A stretch of 64,000 nt of DNA from Anastatus disparis (GCA_017163975.1 JAFFSR010000281.1:1550001-1614000), one strand, 5' to 3'. Positions 21,911 through 35,201 are shown, counted from the first letter of the stretch. The notes: generated by a model from the sequence alone, not told the origin. Made by a program: numbers and translations.

Positions 21911-22840
21911 CAATTCAGTTCAGTTCAGAGTCAGCCGCATAACACGCAATATCTCTCTCTGTCGACCGAGCGCCACTTACGCTTACATAGCAATTAACAA
22001 CTCTTGCCTTTGTACTAAAGGGCTGCTCTTGTACTAAAGAGCTGATTCATAATCAATCGCATTCGTTCTCTAACGAACAGATACACACCATAAAACAAAG
22101 CCGTGCGCGTACGCAATAACGACTTCTGGAGTCATCAAAGCCAACAACGTCTTCACGTTCGTTGCACTCACACTAAACACAGAAAATCATAAGGTTACAC
22201 GCGTGTACCTGCGAGCGTAATATTCGTGCGTAAATTCTCATTTAATCTCAACTTGTAAGTTAGTGCAGTGTAAAATTTAATAAAAGGGTTTTTTTATGCC
22301 TTTAAGGCTTTTTCCCTCAAATTGAGTTAAATTCATTTCAACCTTTCTTTTCATTATAGTGCAGTGAATTCATAAAATAATAAAGTTCAACTAGTGTAAA
22401 ATCTTAAATTCCAATAGTGTTGTGTTAGTAAATTTTAGTTTCTCAACAAATAAAGTCACAGTTAAATTAATTAAATTTAAAGTAAAGTCAAAATTAAATT
22501 CTTTAGTTTGTATATGGTAAATGTAAAATCAATTTTTATATTTTGTGTTAAATTCAGTAAAATTTAGATTTGCTAAAAAAGGGGAAAAATTTTGTTAATT
22601 AAAAATAGGTTAATTTCACATTCAAAAAATTAAATTCATAATAAAGTTTCAATTTGAAATAAGACAACGAAAAATTCAAATTTCGATGTAGTTGACGCTA
22701 CAAAAGTTATATCATAAATTCGCAATACTTTTACCGTCCTGACCCTGAACAAGAGAAAAATAATAAATTTTATTAATTTTTTAGGTTAAGCTTTTTTGCC
22801 GGTTATACCGACGCGCGCACGTGAGTTGAGATGGAATTAT

Positions 22841-23355
22841 ATCCCGAGTAGAAATGCAATTACGGCGTACATCCGTCCCGGATCCGGAGCCTGAAGATTA
22901 TTGCCCGATCCGGATCCGGTTATTCCCCCCAATGTCACCAGGGGAGGTTCCGGTCCGGATACTAGTATCCTTATTTCAGGAAAAACTTATCGATACCGGA
23001 GTGGTACCGTAATATTTCGCCATTTATATTTATAACCTAATTTGTGAAATTTTTATAAAACACTTATTAACATATTTTTATCGTTTAAATGAACAATTGC
23101 TTTATTTATTTTGAATAAAATACTTAAATTATTACTTTGGAAACAAAATATGAGCTAATTATATGTTTTATAAAAATTAAAAAAAAAAGTCGTTTACAGG
23201 CGCTACACAGGCACTTATCAGTTGAACCTGAAATAAGGATTTTAGTGGCCGGCACGGATCTTTCCCTGGTGACAGACCCTTATTTAAATCTTAAGTTTAG
23301 CCGGATAAGGTACTGATTACAAGTACGGTTGGCCTTTATACGTTTCTACTCGGGA
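22841..23355. mobile_element. Foldback MITE with ATCCCGAGTAGAAA termini
   Basis: ATCCCGAGTAGAAA at the left is complemented by TTTCTACTCGGGAT at the right. Inside, TGTCACCAGGG pairs with CCCTGGTGACA, and CCTTATTTCAGG with CCTGAAATAAGG, so most of the 515 bp can fold on itself. It is GC-richer at its ends than surrounding DNA and non-coding. It ends about 160 bp before the HAUS6 start codon. Confidence 0.75.
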
Positions 23356-23512
23356 TATCGTCTGTTTCATGAGTACTGTGCCCTAAACATTTTGGCGGGT
23401 ACATATTGTATTTTGGACAAGTATTTGCACAACTGACAGTTGGTATTGACAATAATGAATTATATAAATAATAAATTATAACAATAGTTTATTAAAATAA
23501 TTAAAAGAAATA

Positions 23513-25897
23513 ATGGACAATGTATATTCCGAATTTCACAAAAATGTCCATTTGCTCACCGAATTTATTCCTGCACATGATGAATTTAAGAAACATTTTA
23601 AAAAGGTATGTGCAGTTTGCTTATTTTAGATGCAATTTAAATATGTAAAGTGCAATCACATTGAAATGTGATTTCTTTTTTAATATTATTTTCAGGGTAT
23701 GTTTGAAAAACCAAACACTCCAGGTTTTATACACGTCTCCTACTATTTATTAAATGTTCACTATAAAGACAGTGTTAGAAGTAAAGTTCAGTGGCCAGTT
23801 ATAGACAAACAAACAGAAAATAAATTTCGAAATGATGTGAGAGAATGTTTAACAGTTATTGCAAATGAAAATTCTGATATTACTTTTCCACCAATATTTG
23901 CGTCCCACTTGTTGCTGGCAAAGGGTACAAAATTTCTTTTGATAATGTGGAAATTTTCTTTAGTTGTATTAAGGACATATTTAGAACAAGGTTGGTAATA
24001 CTCAAACAATAAAGATTAAAATTTAATATTTATTATTAATTTTTTACTTTATTAATTTATACTTTTAGAGCATGAATGTGTAATATCAAGTTCACCAAAA
24101 CCAGGTCCATGTCAAGAAATGACAAAGACATTTTTAAATAATGTTACCAAAAATCATCATAGTGAAATATCTGATATTCGCAAAGAAAGAGAAAATATAG
24201 AACAAGAAGCTAACGTTTATAAGAAGTACAAAAATTTATTTTCAATGTAAAAAAATATACTCTATAATAAACTAATTTATACCATTATTTACAGTAAAAA
24301 GATTAATGAACAAAGTGAACTGAAAGCTAAAATTTTTAAACTTAGAGAAGACTTGAAGGAACTTGTTATTATAGCTCCAGTTGATGACGTTGGTAAAAAG
24401 CAATTGATAAATGTTGAAAAGAATAAAGTAATCACAAGTGAGTTATACTTAAATTTACAAGAATTGAATTTTTCATCACTATGGATTAATTTATATTTTC
24501 AATTTTAGTGTGGTGTGATTATACAAATAATTTGTTATCAGAATGTGAAACAAATTGTACAAATTTAGAAAAAATGGATGAATTTTTACAATCTATAAGT
24601 AACATAGTACTAAATTTATCTGGTAATTCATTCAAATTAAATGCCTCTAATTTTAATCGAATTAATGTTGAACCAATTTATAAATTGGTATCTCCAGAAA
24701 AACAGGTAAATTATTAAAACTAAATTATAAACATTACAAAATAAACTAAAGATTAATAATTTATATTTGATATAGGTTTCCCTTTATAATTTATATGATA
24801 ATAAACAAAATCTGAATCTTCAAAATTTTTTTTCTGTTTTTAAATTGATGATACAAAAATATGAACGCAATTTTAAAAAGCATCAACTTGATGATTTTTC
24901 AAAATGTAGTGATCAACTAGAATTAAGTAAAAAAGATATAAAAGTTGCAGCAAGTCATTTCCAAAATTTACATGAGCAAATTGTAAATTTTATGGATGAA
25001 ATTAAAAAAATGGATAAATCCAATGATTCACACAAAGTAGGTGCAAATGTTTCTGAATATGATCAAGTACTCTTTATGTCTTCTCCTTCAATTCAGCTAA
25101 ATAATTGTGAAGGATCACGAAATTATCATGAAAATTATTTGAAACTTACACCTGCAGAAGGTAAAATTTATTTTAAATTTAACCAAAAAATAATCAGAGT
25201 CTAATTTCTTATATTAAATTAACAATTTAATTATTGCTATTGTATAGGTGCACACAAACAACTTTTTTCAAAACATTCATTTCAAAATGAAAAAGATATT
25301 TATTCTACAATGAAAAAACAACTTCCTGTGCAACGTATTAATTTTGATGATTCAACCTGTGATACAAGCAATGATAAAGCATCTGTATCACAACAATGGT
25401 TTCACACACCTGTGAAGCTTAAATGCACTTTTAAAAATGTAGACAAGTATTCACGTATTTTTTCAACGCGCAGACCTAAAGACAATAGAGGTAAAAAAAT
25501 CACTTTTTTTCATGTACACATGAACAAATTTTAATTTAAAAATAACTCAAATTGCATTATTTTAACATTTATAGTCAATAATAGTGTTATAACAATGATG
25601 TCAAGTACTGGAACTTCAACATTACCTCAGATAAACATCAAACAGCACTATATTTCTTTAATGGATTCGTGCAATTCAAGCCAAGAAATTTCTCAAGAAC
25701 CACTTTTACTGAATCCGCATTTGAATTCAACAATTGAACCTTCAAAAGTTGAAAAGTCTGAAAAACCACCTCCTAAATCTAGTAAAAGACGTTCTATAGG
25801 AGATTTAGTAGAAAGATATAAAAAGCTTATACAAAAACGTGATACGAAAAATTCACAAGATATTAATAGCCCTGTAAAGGAGCCTTTGGGAGAATAA
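23513..25897 (+). CDS. HAUS6: HAUS augmin-like complex subunit 6
   Basis: Eight exons keep frame and give 618 aa: 23513-23605, 23696-23990, 24069-24246, 24295-24437, 24509-24705, 24776-25160, 25248-25490, 25575-25897. Residues about 30-135 match the conserved HAUS6/Dgt6 head (FEKPNTPGFIHVSYYLLNV, WPVIDKQTENKFR, LLLAKGTKFLLIMWKFS). A coiled-coil middle and a low-complexity S/T/N/P-rich tail with KSSKRRS follow. HAUS6 is a core augmin subunit that recruits gamma-tubulin to pre-existing spindle microtubules for branching nucleation. The tail is expected to vary fast. ATG at 23513 is the first in frame. AATAAAT signals lie just after the stop. Confidence 0.85.
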
Positions 25898-26878
25898 AAT
25901 AGATGTATAATTAGATGTTTATATATTTTTAATATTGTAAAATAAATAATATAAATTTTATCGTTAAAATATTTTGTATATTAAATTTTATAGTAAATAA
26001 AAAAAAAGAATTAACAAAATTTAAAATAATCTTAATTTATTAAAAACTGATTTGTGCCTATATAAAATCATGATAATGTTGCTTGCAAAATCCAAATATA
26101 ATTGTGCAGTATAAAGGAAAATAATTAAATTTCTACTTATATAAAGTATTGCATGTATTATTTGAATGTTACATATAATAGTAAATATTATTTGTTAAAT
26201 GTACAAAAGTTACGTGTGCTTTCAGATTATAAAAAATGTTCTTTAATATTAAAAAACCAAAAAATATACCATTTCCTTGTTCCTGTTAAATTACATGATA
26301 CATTGGCCAACAAGTTATTTGTAGTCTTCTGTTGCATTAAAAATGTATATTTACTTGATTGATAAGTAAAATAAAGACTTGTTTTGCACAATAAAAAAAT
26401 TCTTATAATACTCTTAAATTTGGCTATCAAAATATCGTTTGATCTTTGGATAAAGGTATTCTGCAGAAAAATCTTAACAAATCATTTCTGCCATTACTAA
26501 TGGAAAAATTGTTGGTATTGAATTAGTTTGTATATCATATAAAGCCATCTACTTTAGAAAGGCACAAACTGGCAATCTTAAAATTAGGTACAAAGCATTC
26601 TTTTTTTTTGTTTCTTAGTTTGAACTTACAATAAAAATTTACGGTTTTTTTTTTGTTTGCATCACCGATTTTCAACGGTGTATGCAAGTGACAACTATAC
26701 AAACATAGTCACTTAAAATAAACAACTCTTGTACATACATTTTAAAATATCAATCGACGATCTGGCAACGGTTGTATCGGCGATTAAATTTTTTAAGATC
26801 TTTAAAAGAAAGTTTCAAGTTCAGCGCTGATTGTCAAGATTCAATTAAATAAAAAATATTTGTTCTCTTTTCCTTGAT
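25898..26878. other. Convergent intergenic region
   Basis: This holds the 3' ends of HAUS6 (+) and the phafin gene (-). It is AT-rich with AATAAAT signals near 25942. A short hairpin (TTGCATCACCG paired with CGGTGTATGCAA) lies at about 26656-26687. No gene is seen. Confidence 0.5.
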
Positions 26879-28524
26879 TCATCGGGCCAGACTTGAATAG
26901 AATTTTGGCTAAAATTATAAATTGAAAATTTAATAAAAGATTTTAATATTTTTATTTTATTTAATTTATTGAAAATAAAATGAACCTCATCATGATTTTC
27001 TTCTTTATTAGCAGCATCATCATCATCTCCTGAACTGTCACCCCCAGAACTATCAGCAGAATTACGTTGTTCTTTGTTGTCATCAGTTAATGGTCTGTTT
27101 GCTGCTCTTACTTTACTAGCAGCATCAAAACATTGTAAACATACTCTTACTGCTTTTCCATTACCTTGACCTGGTAATACCATTTTTTTGTTACTGCAAG
27201 GACCACATACTACTGCCCCACATTGTCTACAATGATGCTAAAAATCAAAATAATGATTGTGATCAAATAATCTCAAAATAAAAATTTTATGAAATAATGA
27301 CAAATGATTACCCTTCTATTTAAAACTGTAAATTGTGTTTTATTACAATGCATACAAATTGTTGCTTCATTGTCTGGAACCCAAACAGCTGCATGAATTT
27401 CCACGGGCTTTTTGCCACCTATAAATACAATAAATATGATTAAAAATAATTTACGTTTAAAATAATATTAATATTTGCATTTAATCTTACTTTTTCTAAG
27501 CAGATCTTCAATACATTTTGTTATGTGCGCCATCCATTCTTGTTTTTCTGTCAAAGTTGCGGCATATACGGCAAAAGACTTGGTTACTGTTTTTATTAAC
27601 CATCCATTTCTAAACTCTGTAATAATATAATATGTTTATAAATAAAAAAGTATTGAGCTTTGATAAAATAATATTTATAAACTTACGTCCATCATCGGCT
27701 AATGACTCAAGTTTCACTTGTTCTAACGGAATTATGTGCTGCTTATTGTACTAGAAAAATTCAAAAGAATAATGTATTGTTTGTTAAAACTATTATCAAA
27801 ACATAAGCATAATATTTCCTTAACAATACAAACCTTCTTTTTATTTATAACTATATTTCCATATACCAATATATCATTAAATAAATAAAACTGTCTAAGT
27901 TTTGGCTTTTTTCTGCACATTTTTGTCAAAACTCCTTCGCCAACAAGTACTCTCCCAGCTACAGCAAGAGGCTATACATAAAACAAGAAAACAAAAAAAT
28001 TAAATTTACAATTATCTATTTACGCAATAATGTTAAAGAAAAAAAAATAGTCAAGAATCGTGTATATGAATACATAAATAAGAGTATCTAGAGATGTTTT
28101 TTTTTCACAGATATTGTTAAAAAATTATTACCTGACCAGAACTACCAAAGCAGCTCTCCACCATTGCAATCCTCCTGGCATTGGCCTCGCTATTCACTAT
28201 AAATAAAAACAAAATAACATTATTAAAGAAGTCGAAATACTGTACTAAATTTCCCTAATGACGTAGATAATGAATTTCCGTATAGTTGATTCGACTATTT
28301 TATTAGAGAAAGCAAGTATCTGTCAAAAAACTAGTACACTGTGACAGCTTGTAACACTTTTCACGATATTCTCTTAAGAACTTAACTACACAAAATAGAA
28401 ATTGATGAATGAATAAAAAAATTATTATAATCTTTTGATGCTAAAAAGCAATGCACAAATATCCTAAATAAATAAAAGAAAATATATAGAAAAAGATATT
28501 TAACTAACCAAGTCGGTCAACCAT
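26879..28524 (-). CDS. PLEKHF2: PH and FYVE domain protein, phafin (PLEKHF / rush hour)
   Basis: Eight exons give 265 aa in frame: 28509-28524, 28132-28196, 27834-27971, 27687-27750, 27491-27616, 27312-27418, 26986-27237, 26879-26908. The PH domain spans about 35-130 (GVLTKMCRKKPKLRQFYLFN to EWMAHITKCIEDLL). The FYVE domain follows with WVPDNEATICMHC, the PI3P-binding RRHHCRQCGAVVCGPC, and RVCLQCF. A D/S-rich acidic linker leads to a tiny last exon encoding PKFYSSLAR, like the P-x-FY ends of the family; its donor (GAG|GTTCAT) is weak. The family binds endosomal PI3P and controls endosome size and receptor traffic (rush in flies). Divergent from RNASEK. Confidence 0.88.
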
Positions 28525-29074
28525 GATTCTATGTATGAATCAACAGGGCTGGCAACAGCAGGAAGCATCATATGAATCACACTGAGAGGTTGCACCGTAG
28601 TACAGTACCTACACCTACTTTAGTGTATACATACTCTCTACGATTGTTGACTTGTTGATGACGTAGGTGCAGAATACACACATACGCGCACATAAAAAAC
28701 GAAATATTGCGCTTGCGCTTAATCGCTAATAAAAAGATAGAGAGAGACAGCGCTAGAGGAGCGTTGGAGAGAGAGAGAGGGAGAGAGATAGTGAAATCGT
28801 GAAATATACATATATATACTACTTAACCAGAAGACAACTTCAGGAGTTAAAAATCTTTTTCCTGCGCCAGAAAGCATTGTGAAGTAATGTACAAATCGAT
28901 AGTGTAATCATATGACCAGGTCCGCTGATCATTTTGCAAGCTCGTGGGCGTATTTTTGATGTCTGCAAGTGACAAAGTTTTTAACAACAAATACACATTT
29001 AAAACTGTAAAAAGGTATCATCGTGATACTTTTTGAAAAGTGTGATCAAGGAGCAATAATTTAAGATAGAAAAA
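28525..29074. promoter_or_regulatory. Divergent promoter region between phafin and RNASEK
   Basis: About 550 bp separate the two start codons. It holds GA microsatellite-like sequence (28739-28795, GAGAGAGAGAG), possible GAGA-factor sites, and a TATATATATACTAC stretch. Transcript starts cannot be placed by eye. Confidence 0.4.
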
Positions 29075-29460
29075 ATGAAAGTTTGCGGTCCAAAGTACGC
29101 CCTTTGCGGCCTTGTTATTTCTACTTGGGGCATCTTTCAACTTGTAATCTTTAATTTTTATTTATTACTATCAATAAATATATCAATTTTTTTCAATACG
29201 TGAATTCGAAGAATAATTTTATTTATTTATTTCAGGTTTTGATGGGTATCTTTTTTTATGTTAGAAGTGTTGCTTTAGTTGAAGATCTTCCGTTAGAAGA
29301 AGAGAAGTTTACAAAACCAGAAGAATTTTATATGGCAGCCGATAAAGGATTTTTAAATAATGCCTATAATTGTTGGATAGCTGCTTGTATATACGTGTTA
29401 ACCTTCTTATTCTCTGGTCATCAATTTTATTTGAATTCAAGATCATCACTGAGTGTCTGA
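29075..29460 (+). CDS. RNASEK: Ribonuclease kappa / V-ATPase-associated RNASEK
   Basis: Two exons (29075-29143, 29236-29460) give 97 aa, the usual family length. The protein is almost collinear with known RNASEK: MKVCGPKYALCGLVISTWG, then VLMGIFFYVRSVALVEDLPL, NNAYNCWIAACIYVLTFLF and a short FYLNSR tail. Two membrane helices (about 8-33 and 68-88) bracket a lumenal loop. Members associate with the V-ATPase and endocytic traffic; RNase activity was reported for fly and human proteins. The start is fixed by the conserved MKVCGPK. Introns and acceptor (TTTCAG) are standard. Confidence 0.95.
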
Positions 29461-30411
29461 GGCAATGTGTATCATATTTATAATCTGTTAAATCTTTCTT
29501 TTAAAAGAGAACGATGCTTTGATAAATTAAATATTTGTGTTTATTCCAAACTGAATCGATCAGTATTTTTGTGCGTTCTCATAAAAGTCAAATGATACTT
29601 GATTTTTATGCAAGTTATATATCGTACCTTAACTGTACGTCAATACCTGTTATTATTTTGATGTAAATATACATGTAGTACATGATTCTGATAATTTAGG
29701 ATACAAACGTATCAATTGAACATAATGGAAAAATTAAAAATTTCATCAATGATATTGTTATTATATTTATTTCAAAACTTTTCATTTTGGAAATTGTATG
29801 TATAATATAAAATACCAAATTAATTTTTGTGAACAATAAAAAATTAAAATTTATGAATTATATTGTTTCTTTATTTAATAAGTTCATGAAATACCCTTAA
29901 ATATTTTGAAATTAATATATTCATGTATTTTTAAATAATAATTATCTTGTTTATTTTAGTAAATATTAATTAGTAAAAAAATTTCTGATAAATTTTTAAT
30001 CCATCAATCTCGGAAATTAATACAACTTAAATCGTTATTAGTCATACATATAATACATATGTTATGAGTAAATTACTCATTATGGGTGTATATATACAAC
30101 ACAGATAACAATATGACATATATTTGAAGCTTTTTGTTATTGGTTTATTAGCAATAAAATATGCACATACGTTTTTATAAACATATTTTCTTTTTATCTT
30201 TTATAAGCAAATGATTAATATAATAAATATTTATAATAGTTGATTGTAAGGAAGACCATTTTAAAATTGTTCCATATAAGGTTAGTTGGCACTTATTTAA
30301 AATTTACCACTTGTTGAATTAATGTTTAGTAATTTTTATTACTAGATATTTTTTTAAATAATTGCAGGTTTTGTTAATGATAAAATTGTAAATACACATG
30401 ATTATTTAAAG
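29461..30411. other. 3' UTR of RNASEK and upstream of MFSD12
   Basis: The sequence is AT-rich, with AATAAAAAATT near 29835 as a possible poly(A) signal. An acceptor TTGCAG at about 30361-30366 precedes the MFSD12 ATG, suggesting a 5' untranslated exon further left. No other gene is seen. Confidence 0.45.
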
Positions 30412-33400
30412 ATGGATAGTACTATAGAAGAAGTTAATGATCAACAAGTAATTAGGAAAATTCCTTTTAAAAGAAAATTAGCCTATGGTATAGGACATAT
30501 TTTAAATGATATTTGCGCGTCAATGTGGTTTACTTATCTGCTAGTTTATTTCCATTTGGTGCTATCATTTAGTCCTGCATATGCAGGAGTTATATTGTTG
30601 ATCGGACAAGTGGCCGATGCTCTTGCTACTCCTTTTGTTGGTTTACATTCTGATAAAAATGATGATTTCTGGTTGTGTAGATATGGTAGAAGAAAAACTT
30701 GGCACTTAGTTGGTAAAGTTCTTTTATTTTATTTAATATTTTTGCCTTTACTATTTAAATAAATGTTAGAATACTATTAAATGATTATTTTTATAGGAAC
30801 AATCTGTGTACTTGGTACATTCCCGTTTATATTTTCTGAATGTGTTGGTTGCAAAGGAGCTCATCAATGGGCACAACTTATTTACTATGCAGCATTTGTT
30901 ATTATATTTCAGTTTGGATGGGCTTCCGTTCAAATATCTCATTTATCATTGATACCAGATCTAACTCCATATGATCATGAACGCACAGCACTCACTGCAA
31001 TTAGGTATTTAAATAAATTTTTTGAAAATATTTAGAATGTTTTCATAATGTACTTATTTTTTAATATGTTAATTTTCAAAACACAGATATAGTTTTACTG
31101 TTTTTTCAAATGTTCTTGTGTACTGCGTAACATGGGCAGTACTTCATATTACTAGTGATAATCCAAATGATCAAATTGGCCAAAAAGATGCACATAAATT
31201 TCAAGAAATTGTTTTGATTGGAATGTCCATAGGTCTTGTAGCAACAATTATTTTCCATATATTTGTAAGAGAGGCTGATGCAACAGATACAATAGATGCT
31301 TCCAGTGTGTTTATTTTTATAAATAATGATACTAATTTTTTAATAACAATCTAATAAATTAATTTTGTTTTAGGAACTGCTTCCCAAGACCAATCACGAG
31401 AAATAAAATCACCTTTTTCATTGTTTAAAGATCCAGAACTATACCAAGTAGCATTAATTTACATGCCTACACGATTGTTTGTAAATTTATCACAAACTTA
31501 CATACCATTATATTTACATGAGACATTACATATGCCAGCAACATCTCTTGCTGTTATTCCATTAATAATGTATTTAAGCAGTTTCAAAGCTTCATTAACT
31601 ATCAATTACCTGAATTCAAAATTGGGAAGAAAGATTTCTTATTTTATTGGAGCATTAATGGGAATTAGTGGCTGCATATGGATCTGGATTGGTAAAGGCG
31701 AACAATTTGTTCGTCTTTTTATATATCCAGTTTCATTACTCTTAGGTAATTAATAACTTTATGCAAAAAATATAAATAAGTGTTTAAATAAATTTTTTAA
31801 GTAAAAATATTTATTTATATTTATTAAAAGGTTCTGGAGGTTCAATGATGCTTGTCACTAGTCTTGCCATAACAGCCGATTATATAGGTCATAGTACAGA
31901 AAATGGAGCATTTGTTTATGGTATTATGAGTTTTACTGACAAACTCTGCAATGGCATTGCTGTTATGATAATTCAATACATGTGAGTTATATAATTAATT
32001 TTTTTTCTTAGTAATTTAGTGACTTTATTAGAAAATTAAATTTTTTTATAACTCGCGCCTATTATTAATTTTAATTATTTTTATAAGCAAAATTAAATCG
32101 CGATTTTATAAAAATTTTTTAATTTTTATTAGAATTTTCTATTTATTAAATTTTTATTTTTAATTCTAATAGATTAATCAATTTTTAAGATTATTAATTT
32201 TTAATATTAAAATAAAATACTTTTAAATATAAAAGATTCAACCCATGCTTTAATAAATTTTAAATTCGTTTGAGTTTGTTTAAATAATTTAATTCTAATT
32301 ATAAAATTTATTTTCCTTACTTTTAAATAAGGAAAACAAATTTTTAATTAATGAATAATCATTTCTAAGTATTTTGATATCGAGAATCTATTTAAGTAGA
32401 TATAGCCAAAACACAGCAAGACAAATATTTTTAATGAAGATATTTGCATAATCAGTATTTCTTTATCGGTTTTTTAATGTAAAACCAGAATATGCATCTC
32501 ATTATTTCTACACGATTTTTAAAATACACACCAACAAAAGACATGTTTTTAAGTGTACAGAAGAGTGCAAATACCGTAAAGGACGTAGTTCCTGATCAGG
32601 GCGTAATTTCTGATCATTATTTATTATAAATCATAATCTTTAAGATTCTAGTAGGAAAAACCTTTTTTTAATTTATGAGGAAAAGTAGATTGAGCATAAG
32701 AAATGCTTCGTTTGTGTGAAAAAGAAATATACTTTTACTTTTTTACATGTAAATATGTGATCAGAAATACCTCTTAGGTGATCAGAAATTACGTCCTTCA
32801 CGGTATTTTAACTGAAAGTTATTTGAATTTAAACAATTCAGTATTACTCTTAATCATTTTTTACATCAATTCAAATTTTTCTGAAAACTTTTACACAAAA
32901 ATCAAATTTTGATAGTTTTTTTATTTTTCATATTAGTTTTAAAAATAAATTTATTTATACATAAAAACTAAATATTTTTGTAATCATATAACTATATTTT
33001 TGTTAATTCAATACCCAGTATATTTATTTACATATACTAAAAATTATGACATACTTTGTCGTTTTATCTACAAATTCATAGTCACTGATTCTCACGCGAG
33101 AGCGTATATATATCAATCGATTTTCTTCTTTGTTCAGTAACTTCTAATTTCTGTAATCATTACTATTTGTTATATCAATAATATAGATACTTATGCTGGG
33201 AAAGCGTAAAAAAGTTTTAATTCTTACTTTTGATAAACAAGATATTTTTTTATTATTTAAATTAATCATTATTACAAAAATATGTCAAAATGTTACGTAA
33301 ATCGTTTAATATCGTGCATTCATTGAATTTTTTTTTTCCAAAACCCAGAATAGATAAAAATAAATTCATATAAAATTTTCAAGGTTTTTCCTTATATTTT

Positions 33401-34008
33401 CTCGTATATTATACTTTTATAGTTACGTGATGAAAGAATATAACATCAGACTAAATTGAATAAAATCGATTGAAAAAATAAAATATAACATATCATTACT
33501 GAAAAAATGTAAAGTTCGAAATAATTATTTTTAAAAATTTCGTTTTCAAACGTAAAATTCCTTTTAGATATCAAATAACAAATAATTTGCGTTTCTTTTA
33601 AAAATTCAAACATTGTTTTCATAAAAATGTAATAATATCCTTCCTTCCGTATACGTCTTGTATTACATGCGAAACTTACGTTATTTCAGAATTCGCGAGT
33701 CTATTATAATTAGCTTTTAGAATCTATCAAAATTTAAAATTAATTTTAAAAAATAATTAAAAATATAAAATTTTAAAAACTATTAACAAAACAATTATAT
33801 TTTCTTCAAAACTAGGCGATGCACATCAAACTGCACCGACTATTACAGGGATATTTTAGCATTCGTATGCGGTGGTTCAGCGATTGTTGGCCTTGTTATG
33901 ACGCTCAGCAGAAAAATGTGTAATTACAATGCCGATAATGCAGTGGCTAATTATAGAAATTTGAATTCGGAAGAAGTTGAAAATCATCAAAACATTAGTA
34001 ACACATAA
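30412..34008 (+). CDS. MFSD12: MFSD12-type major facilitator (lysosomal cysteine importer family)
   Basis: Six exons give 480 aa in frame: 30412-30712, 30797-31004, 31087-31304, 31374-31745, 31831-31981, 33816-34008. Family landmarks are clear: [78 protein letters not shown] and [13 protein letters not shown]. The MFS fold of about 12 helices is evident from the hydrophobic blocks. In vertebrates MFSD12 imports cysteine into lysosomes and melanosomes; transport here is inferred. The start [10 protein letters not shown] gives a short cytosolic N-terminus. Exon 3 uses an unusual GTGTGT donor. Intron 5 is long (1.8 kb) and carries a MITE. Confidence 0.9.
32574..32803. mobile_element. MITE with TA duplication in MFSD12 intron 5
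   Basis: CCGTAAAGGACGTAGTTCC at the left pairs with GAAATTACGTCCTTCACGG at the right, flanked by TA on both sides. The motif TGATCAGAAAT occurs several times in both arms. The element is about 230 bp and non-coding, compatible with Tc1/mariner-type mobilisation. Confidence 0.75.
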
Positions 34009-35201
34009 TTCTCGAAAAAAAAAAAGTATTAATAAGATTATGACTCTATTTTTTTGTTATACATGACAAAATTGCTCAATTATTTTTTTGAATGCATTTA
34101 AGAAACGTTTGAGATTCATAAATTTATAATCAAGTTGTTGCAATTAAAAAATGTGTAACTTTAATGACTGCGCTCTATATTGTTTTTCGTTATTTTGACA
34201 CGTGTTAACATTCAAGTTTTATATTAAAGTTTTTTTACGTAAGATGCAGGCGTCGGTCATTAACGACACATTCAAGAGCACAAAGATAAAACTAAAAAGT
34301 ATTAAAATTTCAAGTGAAATAAGTATTAAAATTTTATTTAAAAAATCTGAAAAAAGCAGCTGATTTATATTTACGCACAAAAATGAGCAAAGTATTATTT
34401 TATGATATTATTTAAAATTCTCTTTATTGCAACAACCTAATTATGAATATTTTAAATGTTTCAAAGTGTATATATAATGTGATATTTTGATATTATTATA
34501 TAACAAAATAATATTTTTAATGAAGGGAAAAATATTTGTAAATACGTTATAATAAAATATATGAAATCTTTTTGTACAGTACTTTGTACTTAGTTACAGA
34601 TCTGATAAAAATATATAATTTATTACAAAAAAAAAACTAATCAAAACTTTGTTCTAATTGCCAAGTTTAATTTCCCCAACTAAAGCAATGTAAGCTCGTT
34701 AAGATAGTCAAGTTGCAATTGTCAAGTAATTTTTAACATAAAATAAAAGAAAAAAGGAAGAAAAGAAAGAGAGCAGGAAAAGGACGAAAGAAGACAAAAC
34801 GAATTCCCTTACTAAGAAAAGTGGGGATATTTGAATTAATGGTCTAAAAGTTTGTAAAAGCTCTCTTCCTCTCCCAAAAAGAAGAAGAAAAAAATGTAAA
34901 AAGGGGAAGATACATGAGGATAGCGTGCCGCGACATGCTATCCTCGTGCTGCTATATATGCCGGTTGAACAAAATGAACTTTCTCCAATATAATTCAAGT
35001 ATTACACGCGATGGTTGCTATACCATTCCGTATAACACGCGTGCTTTTAAAGCTCATCGATTTTACCTTTTCACAAAGTCTATATATTGAGTTACTAACT
35101 CATTCTTCTTCTCTTGACTCGGTTCTCTCTTTTTTCTTTTTTGATGGAATACGACATATCATACAGAAACTTGCGGGGGAGGTTAAAATAAGCTGATAGT
35201 A
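34009..35201. other. Intergenic, with a GA-rich block and a strong hairpin
   Basis: The right half has a purine-rich run (34740-34910). A 15-bp-arm hairpin follows: CATGAGGATAGCGTG at 34913-34927 pairs with CATGCTATCCTCGTG at 34934-34948 through a 6-nt loop, with very few mismatches. The loop is shorter than in usual miRNA precursors. The last 200 bp are probably the 5' leader of SDCCAG8. Confidence 0.5.

Larger units (their letters stand above)
18435..22702 (+). mobile_element. Solo LTR of a BEL/Pao- or Gypsy-type element, split by a LINE
   Basis: The LTR begins TGTTGCGTCGCACCACG and ends GACGCTACA, so the termini are inverted (TGT.GCGTC / GACGC.ACA). AAAGT flanks it (18430-18434, 22703-22707). 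Without the nested LINE the LTR is about 970 bp. A TATAAAAG box at 18589 is followed 25-30 bp later by TCAGT initiator-like sequence, and AATAAAG signals occur further right. No internal retroelement region is attached, so it is a recombination-derived solo LTR. Its left edge is about 125 bp upstream of the BAG6-like start codon, in opposite orientation. Confidence 0.8.
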
